Assembly (NCBI GenBank): GCA_001603615.1
Contig: LUZL01000073.1
Coordinates: forward strand, 5,242-13,136
Source: Bacteroidales bacterium Bact_20
GTDB lineage: Bacteria > Bacteroidota > Bacteroidia > Bacteroidales > DTU049
DNA length: 7,895 bases
Direction of reading: 5' to 3'
In this document: in pieces, positions 1 through 4,988 of the stretch
Numbering within the stretch: position 1 is the stretch's first letter
Layout: every line of letters starts with the position of its first letter
The notes under the pieces: generated by a model
Seen by the model: the letters and a program-made list of their open reading frames with translations, nothing else
The model's database searches: none
What the model was told of the DNA's origin: nothing
Program-made: the position numbers and the translations under genes

Positions 1-46
1 TGAATTTGGCGGCGTCGGATCGGCGGGCATGGCAGCGATACTCTGA
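1..46. other. GC-rich edge segment, possibly the end of a gene cut by the window
   Basis: This short stretch is rich in GGC, GCG and CGG, unlike everything to its right. Two readings are open. On the + strand, frame 2 is open from the edge and ends at a TGA at 44-46, giving a C-terminus EFGGVGSAGMAAIL. On the - strand, an ATG at 63-61 opens a frame of 21 codons to the edge, beginning MSLTSNQSIAAMPADP. Neither peptide is recognised, and both would use GC-rich codons that the neighbouring genes avoid. Fewer than 25 codons prove nothing, so no CDS is called. It could be a gene fragment, transferred DNA, or an assembly or chimera artefact. Confidence 0.3.
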
Positions 47-50
47 TTTG

Positions 51-63
51 ATGTCAATGACAT
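51..63. repeat. 13-bp palindrome, ATGTCA-A-TGACAT
   Basis: The two 6-bp arms are perfect inverted copies separated by one base. The site lies at the boundary between the GC-rich edge and the AT-rich intergenic region. It would overlap the start codon of the possible leftward frame beginning at 63. A dimeric regulator could bind such a site, but one copy of this length may also be chance. No matching regulator is encoded in the window. Confidence 0.3.
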
Positions 64-194
64 ATTTATTTTACAACATTTAAAAATATTTTCCTTTTCA
101 TTCCCCCAAAAAAATCCCCCCTTTATACCATTAACCCTTTCATCTCTCCTATTTTACTTGCCTTTGTATATTGTTCCTCTTTTTACTTCAATAC
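64..194. other. Gene-free, C-rich and G-poor intergenic stretch
   Basis: No supportable gene lies here. On the + strand, positions 61-180 contain 33 C but only 3 G, and few G occur until about 240. Two C tracts, C5 at 103-107 and C6 at 116-121, are separated by A7 and a T. The opposite strand is therefore purine-rich, as one might expect of a leader read leftward, but no TAnnTTTG box on that strand was found between 64 and 360. I see no RNA gene here. Confidence 0.5.
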
Positions 195-306
195 TTAATC
201 AGTATATTTCTAAAACATATCTCTTATTTACTATTTATTGAGATATGCTTATATAAAACAATAGTAATATTTTCAGATTTTTTTTGATTAATATCTTACT
301 GATTAA
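195..306. repeat. Nested inverted repeats upstream of rocD
   Basis: The outer arms TTAATCAGTA (195-204) and TACTGATTAA (297-306) are a perfect 10-bp inverted pair. Inside them, CATATCTC (216-223) and GAGATATG (240-247) form a second perfect 8-bp pair with a 16-base loop. The sequence TGATTAA also occurs twice in the same direction at 285-291 and 300-306, with its complement at 195-201. The region sits 55-165 bases upstream of the rocD -7 box and could hold operator sites or fold into a cruciform. In DNA this AT-rich some of this may be chance; the 10-bp pair is the strongest part. Confidence 0.4.
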
Positions 307-360
307 ACTCCTGTTTATTTTAATTTAATAATTCATAATTAGTAATCATTTAAAATTATG

Positions 361-368
361 TATATTTG
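361..368 (+). promoter_or_regulatory. Promoter -7 box for rocD (TATATTTG)
   Basis: TATATTTG matches the Bacteroidota primary-sigma -7 consensus TAnnTTTG exactly. No clear TTG -33 element is visible about 20 bases upstream. Transcription would start roughly 5-8 bases downstream, near 373-376, leaving a leader of fewer than ten bases before the ATG at 382. The box lies inside the frame if the upstream ATG at 358 were used, which argues against that start. Confidence 0.6.
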
Positions 369-381
369 CAAAAAAAGAGAT

Positions 382-1608
382 ATGGAAAAGTACAGTTCAA
401 AACAGTTGATCGAAATCGATTCAAAGTATGGTGCACACAATTACCATCCATTACCTGTTGTTTTAGAAAGAGGTGAGGGGGTATACGTTTGGGATGTGGA
501 AGGTAAGAAATATTTTGATTTTTTATCAGCATATAGTGCTGTAAATCAAGGTCATTGCCATCCGAGGATAGTAAAAGTAATGAATGAACAAGCAAAAACC
601 TTAACATTAACTTCCCGTGCTTTCTATTCTAAAGCTTTAAGTTTATTCACCCAATATATTACTAACCTGTTTGGATATGACAAAGTATTAATGATGAACT
701 CAGGTGCTGAAGCAGTTGAAACAGCTCTCAAATTAGCTCGTAAATGGGCATATCAGGTTAAAGGAATTCCTCAATATGAAGCTAAAATAATTACTTGTGA
801 AAATAATTTTCATGGTCGTACTATTACTATTATTAGCTTTTCTACTGACCCTGAGGCTAATACTAATTATGGTCCTTTCACTCCTGGATTTATAACTATA
901 CCATATAACAATACATCTGCATTAGAAAATGCTTTGAAAGATCCTAGCGTAGCTGCTTTCTTAGTAGAACCTATTCAAGGTGAAGCAGGTGTGATGGTTC
1001 CAGACGATGGATACCTAAAAAAATGTTATGATTTATGTAAGGAAAACAATGTTTTATTTATTGCTGATGAAATACAAACAGGATTAGCTCGTACTGGTAA
1101 AATGCTAGCTTGTGACTATGAAAATATCCATCCTGACATTTTAATTTTAGGAAAAGCTCTTAGTGGTGGTATGATGCCTATATCAGCTGTATTAGCTAAT
1201 GATGAAATAATGCTTACTATTAAACCTGGCCAACATGGGTCTACTTTTGGTGGGAATCCTCTAGCTTGTGCTATAGCTACTGAGGCTTTAAATGTCTTAA
1301 TTGATGAAAAATTAGCTGATCGTGCTGCTAAACTTGGTGAATTGCTAAGAACAGAATTGATTAAAATGCAAAAAGATTTTGATGTTTTAAAAATTGTTAG
1401 AGGTAAAGGATTGTTAAATGCTATAGTTATAGAACCCAAAAATGGTAAAGAAGCTTGGGATTTATGCTTAAAAATGGCTGAATATGGGCTATTAGCTAAA
1501 CCTACTCATCAACACATTATTCGTTTTGCTCCTCCCCTCATAATCACTGAAGATCAAATATTAGAGTCACTAGAAATAATTAATCGTGCTTTAAAAGATA
1601 CATTTTAA
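382..1608 (+). CDS. rocD: Ornithine--oxo-acid aminotransferase
   Basis: A PLP-dependent class III aminotransferase of 408 residues, the usual bacterial size. It transfers the delta-amino group of ornithine to 2-oxoglutarate, giving glutamate semialdehyde and glutamate, and links arginine/ornithine breakdown to proline and glutamate in the cytosol. Residues matching the known human enzyme are visible: Y21 in HNYHPLP (ornithine specificity), Y51 in YSAVNQGH, R146 in NNFHGRT, E201 in EPIQGEAG, D229 in ADEIQTG (PLP ring nitrogen), the Schiff-base lysine K258 in LGKALSGG, and R381 in RFAPPL. The spacing of these residues is nearly collinear with the human protein. The frame is open from ATG 358, but that ATG precedes the -7 box; start 382 gives the family-typical N-terminus MEKYSSKQLIEIDSKYG. 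It is monocistronic, with a terminator 26 bases downstream. The family call is very secure. Confidence 0.96.
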   Translation: MEKYSSKQLIEIDSKYGAHNYHPLPVVLERGEGVYVWDVEGKKYFDFLSAYSAVNQGHCHPRIVKVMNEQAKTLTLTSRAFYSKALSLFTQYITNLFGYDKVLMMNSGAEAVETALKLARKWAYQVKGIPQYEAKIITCENNFHGRTITIISFSTDPEANTNYGPFTPGFITIPYNNTSALENALKDPSVAAFLVEPIQGEAGVMVPDDGYLKKCYDLCKENNVLFIADEIQTGLARTGKMLACDYENIHPDILILGKALSGGMMPISAVLANDEIMLTIKPGQHGSTFGGNPLACAIATEALNVLIDEKLADRAAKLGELLRTELIKMQKDFDVLKIVRGKGLLNAIVIEPKNGKEAWDLCLKMAEYGLLAKPTHQHIIRFAPPLIITEDQILESLEIINRALKDTF

Positions 1609-1633
1609 TTTTATTATAGAAATTATATTATAG

Positions 1634-1663
1634 AAAAAGAGGACATTTCAATGTCCTCTTTTT
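1634..1663. terminator. Bidirectional intrinsic terminator between rocD and the UPF0016 gene
   Basis: A perfect 13-bp stem, AAAAAGAGGACAT with ATGTCCTCTTTTT, closes on a TTCA loop and is followed by further T. The A run on the left arm supplies a T run on the opposite strand, so the same hairpin can stop rocD from the left (26 bases after its stop) and the UPF0016 gene from the right (74 bases after its stop). Intrinsic termination is inferred from structure only. Confidence 0.88.
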
Positions 1664-1736
1664 TTCTTTGTATGTAAATATATTTCTGATATTATTTTCT
1701 TAGTAAAAGTTAAAATAATTAAAAATTTTTTTAACC

Positions 1737-2297
1737 CTATATCCATAAAGTAATTAGAGTAAAAATGCCAATAGCTATAAATAGTAACCCTGATATTATA
1801 GACATTGTTTTGGGTTTTATCTTTTTCATTAAAACATTTCCTAGAAATATTGATAATATACTCATTAATGACATTGCTAACATTACCCCTAGAAAAACTA
1901 ACCATGGATTGTATTGTGTAGCAAATGTAGCTGCAGCGATTTGAGTTTTATCACCCCATTCACTAATGAATATTAGCAGAAATCCTGTGATAAATGGATT
2001 TAATTCCTTTTTGTTATATTTAATTTCTTCTTCTCTTTTTATCAAGGTGATAATGCCAAAAAATATAAATATTCCACCAGCTATTATTTTCATTATATTT
2101 GGAGAAATGAGATGTGCTAATAAGCTGCCTGCTATTATTGCTATACCATCTACTATAGCAAATGCTAATATTATACCCCAGAATAAATTTAAATATTTTT
2201 TAGTCTTTGATGATAAAACAATTATTAATAGTTGTGTTTTATCAGCAAACTCTGCTAAGCCCACAAGCAAAAATGGAATTAAAAAATCAGCAAACAT
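1737..2297 (-). CDS. UPF0016/GDT1 (TMEM165, MneA) family membrane cation transporter
   Basis: A 186-residue, very hydrophobic protein with about six predicted membrane helices (roughly 3-28, 38-60, 66-86, 100-125, 132-155 and 165-185) in two homologous halves. Each half carries the family signature E-x-G-D-K/R-T: the first reads EFADKTQ at 16-22, with alanine in place of glycine, and the second reads EWGDKTQ at 113-119. The loop between the halves is short and charged (KREEEIKYNKK). Characterised family members export Mn2+ or exchange Ca2+/Mn2+ for H+, so manganese efflux across the inner membrane is the likely role; the substrate is inferred. Start ATG 2297 follows GAGGA directly. It converges on rocD, diverges from the TM2 lipoprotein gene, and has its own -7 box. 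No yybP-ykoY-like manganese riboswitch is visible in its short leader. Confidence 0.92.
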   Translation of the reverse strand: MFADFLIPFLLVGLAEFADKTQLLIIVLSSKTKKYLNLFWGIILAFAIVDGIAIIAGSLLAHLISPNIMKIIAGGIFIFFGIITLIKREEEIKYNKKELNPFITGFLLIFISEWGDKTQIAAATFATQYNPWLVFLGVMLAMSLMSILSIFLGNVLMKKIKPKTMSIISGLLFIAIGIFTLITLWI

Positions 2298-2319
2298 TCC
2301 TCATATTTATTCTAATATG

Positions 2320-2327
2320 CAAAAATA
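2320..2327 (-). promoter_or_regulatory. Promoter -7 box for the UPF0016 gene (TATTTTTG)
   Basis: Read on the - strand this is TATTTTTG, an exact match to TAnnTTTG, ending 22 bases before the ATG at 2297. It predicts a leader of about 15 bases. No convincing TTG -33 element lies upstream in this A/T-only stretch. The match and its position support the call, but AT-rich DNA gives chance matches. Confidence 0.5.
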
Positions 2328-2376
2328 ATTAATTTTATTATTAATATTTTATATACATATAATTATAAAAATTAGA

Positions 2377-2384
2377 TATATTTG
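2377..2384 (+). promoter_or_regulatory. Promoter -7 box for the TM2 lipoprotein gene (TATATTTG)
   Basis: An exact TAnnTTTG match on the + strand, about 50 bases from the divergent UPF0016 -7 box. It predicts a start near 2390 and so a leader of about 115 bases, much longer than those of rocD, the UPF0016 gene and the first DUF1573 gene. A promoter closer to the gene cannot be excluded. Confidence 0.45.
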
Positions 2385-2424
2385 TAAAAAAATTATATAA
2401 TTTTGAAATATAATATAATAAAAA

Positions 2425-2485
2425 TAGAGTCCAGAAACTATTTAAAAAAACGGGGCGGTACCTGAAAAGCCAAAAGAGTAAGGAT
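2425..2485 (+). promoter_or_regulatory. Leader of the TM2 lipoprotein gene with a GC-rich island
   Basis: Within an almost pure A/T region, 2451-2464 reads CGGGGCGGTACCTG, followed by AAAAGCC. Possible pairings are weak but present: ATAG (2424-2427) with CTAT (2438-2441), GTCC (2429-2432) with GGGC (2453-2456), or GGC (2454-2456) with GCC (2469-2471); GGTACC at 2457-2462 is self-complementary. GC islands in AT-rich genomes often mark structured RNA, so this may be a leader element or small RNA, but it matches no riboswitch class I can recognise. Confidence 0.3.
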
Positions 2486-2505
2486 ATTTTAAAAAATTAA
2501 AATGT

Positions 2506-3162
2506 ATGAAAAAAATCAAAATTTTTTTATGTTTAGGAGTGGCCATAATGTTGGTTTTCACTTCTTGTACAATGCAAAAAAGAGTTTATACCTCTGGATA
2601 TAGTATCCAATGGCATAATAGCAATCCTACTACAGTAAAGCAAAATGCGAATAATGATGATCATAAAAAGATTGATAACATCAAATCTGCTACTGCTCTG
2701 AATACTATTAAACAAACTGAAAATAATGAATCAAACATCTTAGCATCTAACAGTCAAATAGAGAATAACTCTAATACTACTATTACAAATGAAAATATTG
2801 TAGCTTCAGCAAATGAAGATCCACAAATTTATACTTCTCAGACTACAAGTCCATGGTATAATAATACAAGTAACCCTAATCTAAATACTAATACAGATAA
2901 AAAAACTGTTGTGAAACAAAGCAGCACCAATAGTGCTCAAGAAGATCAAGCTACTAAATCTACTGGCAAAAGCTGGATAGTTGCTTTATTACTTTGTTTA
3001 TTTGTAGGATCATTAGGTATACATAGATTTTATCTTGGTTATACTTGGCAAGGAATAGTACAATTACTTACTCTTGGTGGTTTTGGTATCTGGGTCCTTA
3101 TAGATTTTATTAGAATTATCATTAGAGATTTACAACCTAAAAATGGACATTATACTGATTGA
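2506..3162 (+). CDS. Lipoprotein with C-terminal TM2 domain
   Basis: A 218-residue protein in three parts. Residues 1-21 are a lipoprotein signal peptide ending in FTSC, with C21 the predicted lipidation site. Just after it comes QKRVYTSGYSIQW (24-36), resembling a short motif seen near the N-terminus of Bacteroidota lipoproteins. Residues about 40-150 are a low-complexity linker rich in N, S and T. Residues about 155-210 are a TM2 domain: two membrane helices (155-172 and 183-205) joined by GIHRFYLGYTWQG, with the usual GGFGIWVLIDFI. The function of TM2 proteins in bacteria is not established. A lipid anchor plus a membrane hairpin suggests inner-membrane residence with the linker in the periplasm. 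An out-of-frame ATG at 2502 is ignored. Domain assignment is firm; the role is unknown. Confidence 0.88.
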   Translation: MKKIKIFLCLGVAIMLVFTSCTMQKRVYTSGYSIQWHNSNPTTVKQNANNDDHKKIDNIKSATALNTIKQTENNESNILASNSQIENNSNTTITNENIVASANEDPQIYTSQTTSPWYNNTSNPNLNTNTDKKTVVKQSSTNSAQEDQATKSTGKSWIVALLLCLFVGSLGIHRFYLGYTWQGIVQLLTLGGFGIWVLIDFIRIIIRDLQPKNGHYTD

Positions 3163-3174
3163 TAAATAAAATAT

Positions 3175-3211
3175 AAAAAAAGCCATAGACAAAAAATCTA
3201 TGGCTTTTTTT
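3175..3211. terminator. Bidirectional intrinsic terminator between the TM2 gene and tonB
   Basis: A perfect 15-bp stem (A7 then GCCATAGA, with TCTATGGC then T7) closes on the loop CAAAAAA. It lies 12 bases after the TM2 stop and 16 bases after the tonB stop on the other strand. The A and T tracts allow termination in both directions. Confidence 0.9.
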
Positions 3212-3227
3212 ATTTATATGATAATAT

Positions 3228-3902
3228 TTATTTAAAATTAAAGTTTATTGGTATTTGATATTTTACTTTAACTGGTATTCCACCTTGACGGGCAGGTTCC
3301 CATTTAGGCATTGACTCTATTACCCTTACAGCTTCTTCGTCTAGTCCACCACCGATACCTCTTACTACATGCACATCTGTTAATCTACCATCTTTCTCAA
3401 CAGTAAATTCAATATATATAGTCCCAGTAATATTTGCCTTTTTAGCTAAATCAGTATATTTCAAATTATCTTTTATATATTCATACATTGCTTGAAAACC
3501 TCCTGGAAATTGGGGAGTTATCTCAGGTATTAGCACAAAAGTATCTATATCTGCAATAGGATCATCTATGATCTCTACAGGTATAATAGCATTTAAGTCA
3601 TTTTTGCCATTCTCTATATTTAATAAATCAACTACATCATCTACTTCTATATCATCATTAGAAGTGGTTTTGATCTCTGTGATTTTCATTTGTGGTGGTT
3701 TGGGTAAGTCTTGTTTAGTATATATAATGATTTCGCTATCTATTTGAGTAGCAGCAGCACTTACCATCATGATTTCATTATTTTCGTAAGTTTTCCACTC
3801 AAATGCTAATAAAATTATTGACAGAGAAATTATAATACCTATTTGAAAAAAAATAACTCTATAATGAGTTATGTCTTTTTTAAAGTTCTTTTTCGCTTTC
3901 AT
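3228..3902 (-). CDS. TonB-family energy transducer
   Basis: A 224-residue TonB of the Bacteroidota type, which couples inner-membrane proton motive force to outer-membrane TonB-dependent transporters. Residues 1-14 are basic and cytoplasmic, 15-34 form the membrane anchor ending LLAFEWKTYE, 40-130 are a periplasmic linker, and about 131-224 are the TonB C-terminal domain (QFPGGFQAMYEYI, GTIYIEFTVEKDGRL, then MPKWEPARQGGIPVKVKYQIPINF split over 198-221). The linker is acidic (clusters NDDIEVDDV and DDPIADID) with only a short KPP, so it is less proline-rich than classic TonB. The frame extends to ATG 3950, but the internal ATG 3902 gives the family-typical MKAKKNFKKD start. No exbB/exbD is in the window. 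Bacteroidota carry many TonB paralogues, so no symbol is given and its partners cannot be named. Confidence 0.93.
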   Translation of the reverse strand: MKAKKNFKKDITHYRVIFFQIGIIISLSIILLAFEWKTYENNEIMMVSAAATQIDSEIIIYTKQDLPKPPQMKITEIKTTSNDDIEVDDVVDLLNIENGKNDLNAIIPVEIIDDPIADIDTFVLIPEITPQFPGGFQAMYEYIKDNLKYTDLAKKANITGTIYIEFTVEKDGRLTDVHVVRGIGGGLDEEAVRVIESMPKWEPARQGGIPVKVKYQIPINFNFK

Positions 3903-4030
3903 AACTATAATATTTTTATAATATACGCAAAAAAATATATTTTGTTGCATAATTTTATAATTAATTAAAATATATTTAAGAGTGAAATATTAATATAATT
4001 TTTTTAGTTTTTTAATAAATTTATTTAAGA

Positions 4031-4056
4031 TTGGTATTTTTTTTGTATTAAATTTG
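4031..4056 (+). promoter_or_regulatory. Promoter for the DUF1573 gene pair
   Basis: TAAATTTG at 4049-4056 is an exact TAnnTTTG -7 box. A TTG at 4031-4033 lies 15 bases upstream, shorter than the usual spacing for the -33 element, so that half is doubtful. Transcription starting near 4062 would leave a leader of about 20 bases. The region is shared with the divergent tonB, for which only an imperfect box (TATATTTTTTTG, ending at 3928 on the - strand) is visible. Confidence 0.5.
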
Positions 4057-4081
4057 CAAAACAAAAAATTTATAAAAAATT

Positions 4082-4519
4082 ATGAAAGCATTAAAAATTT
4101 TTGTCATTTTAATCTTTATATCTCAGATAGCAATGGCACAGACTAGCAAAGGTCCAGTTATCAAATTTGAAAAACAGTCATATAATTTTGGTGAGATAAC
4201 TCAAGGAGCACCAGCAGAGGTTGAGTTTATTTTTACTAATTCAGGTGATGAACCTCTCATTTTGTCTAATGTACGTAGTAGTTGTGGCTGCACAGTACCT
4301 AAATGGACTAATGAGCCTGTGAAACCTGGAGAACAAGGCAAAATAACTGTTAAATATGATTCTAATAGAATTGGTAGCTTCTCTAAACAAATTACTGTAA
4401 GCTCAAATGCTAATAATGGTGATGTTGTTTTATTGATAACTGGGAAAGTAAATCCTAAACCTACAGAAGCTATTCCTTATACTAAAACTGATGCTTCTGG
4501 AACACCTATAGCTCAATAA
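4082..4519 (+). CDS. Exported DUF1573 protein, copy 1
   Basis: A 145-residue exported protein. Residues 1-19 form a signal peptide with probable cleavage at AMA/Q. Residues 26-125 form one DUF1573 domain, an immunoglobulin-like beta-sandwich related to ASPM/SPD-2/Hydin domains, with the hallmarks YNFGEI (34-39), SSCGCTVPKW (66-75, C68 and C70), KPGEQGKITVKYD and an ITGKV end. Its CGCT motif is typical; whether the cysteines bind metal or form a disulfide is not known. A hydrophilic tail of about 22 residues (NPKPTEAIPYTKTDASG...) is missing from copy 2. It is expected in the periplasm or on the envelope; no precise function is established for the family. Copy 2 follows after 21 bases, so the two are probably cotranscribed. 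Confidence 0.9.
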   Translation: MKALKIFVILIFISQIAMAQTSKGPVIKFEKQSYNFGEITQGAPAEVEFIFTNSGDEPLILSNVRSSCGCTVPKWTNEPVKPGEQGKITVKYDSNRIGSFSKQITVSSNANNGDVVLLITGKVNPKPTEAIPYTKTDASGTPIAQ

Positions 4520-4540
4520 TTTTTTACAAAAATTTATAAT

Positions 4541-4909
4541 ATGAAAAAAATATTCTTCGTTTTATGTATTTTCTTTGCTATAGGTTCTTTATCTGCACAA
4601 GAGCCTATGATGTCTTTTGACAAGACAACGCATGATTTTGGAAAAATAAAAATAACTGAAAATGTGAGTGTAGATTTTATAATTAAAAATACTGGTAAAG
4701 CTCCCTTGTTCTTATCTGAACCACGATCTACTTGTGGCTGCACAGTAGCTTCCTATCCTAAAGAACCAATTATGCCTGGGCAATCTAGTAAAATAACTGT
4801 AACTTTCGAACCAGAAAAAGAAGGTCCTTTTACTAAACAAGTTACCATTTTTTCTAATGCAGAGAATTCTCCTGTTACTTTAGTTATTAAAGGAGAGATA
4901 ATTAAGTAA
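4541..4909 (+). CDS. Exported DUF1573 protein, copy 2
   Basis: A 122-residue paralogue of the preceding gene. Residues 1-19 are a signal peptide cleaved at LSA/Q. The DUF1573 domain covers about 23-122, with HDFGKIK (31-37), STCGCTVASYP (63-73, C65 and C67), MPGQSSKITVTFE and a VIKGEIIK end. It stops where the domain stops and lacks the tail of copy 1. The CGCTV region keeps 16 identical bases between the copies (4282-4297 and 4732-4747), although the rest has diverged, so the duplication looks old. The aminotransferase begins 79 bases later with no clear terminator or perfect -7 box between them, so readthrough is possible. Confidence 0.9.
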   Translation: MKKIFFVLCIFFAIGSLSAQEPMMSFDKTTHDFGKIKITENVSVDFIIKNTGKAPLFLSEPRSTCGCTVASYPKEPIMPGQSSKITVTFEPEKEGPFTKQVTIFSNAENSPVTLVIKGEIIK

Positions 4910-4988
4910 TGATTTTATTTTTTAAAGAATTATTTTATTTTTCATTAGTAATAATATTTTAGAATTATTTAAATAAAAAAATGAATAT

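Noticed and set aside
103..121. Possible G-quadruplex on the - strand
   Set aside because: Only two G tracts are present, whereas an intramolecular quadruplex needs four.
1116..1439. A 107-codon - strand frame inside rocD
   Set aside because: It lies fully within the conserved aminotransferase, has no recognisable domain, and is explained by the codon bias of the real gene.
1966..2328. A 120-codon + strand frame opposite the UPF0016 gene
   Set aside because: It is antisense to a clear six-helix family member with both signature motifs; the frame is a mirror of the hydrophobic codons and has no promoter or family resemblance.
2445..2490. Similarity of the TM2 leader to a preQ1-type riboswitch
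   Set aside because: Only an A-rich run followed by AAGGA is shared; the conserved stem-loop core of that class is missing and the downstream gene is unrelated to queuosine.
3903..3950. ATG at 3950 as the tonB start
   Set aside because: The 16 extra residues (MQQNIFFCVYYKNIIV) do not fit the family, which starts with a short basic segment before the anchor, as MKAKKNFKKD at 3902 does.
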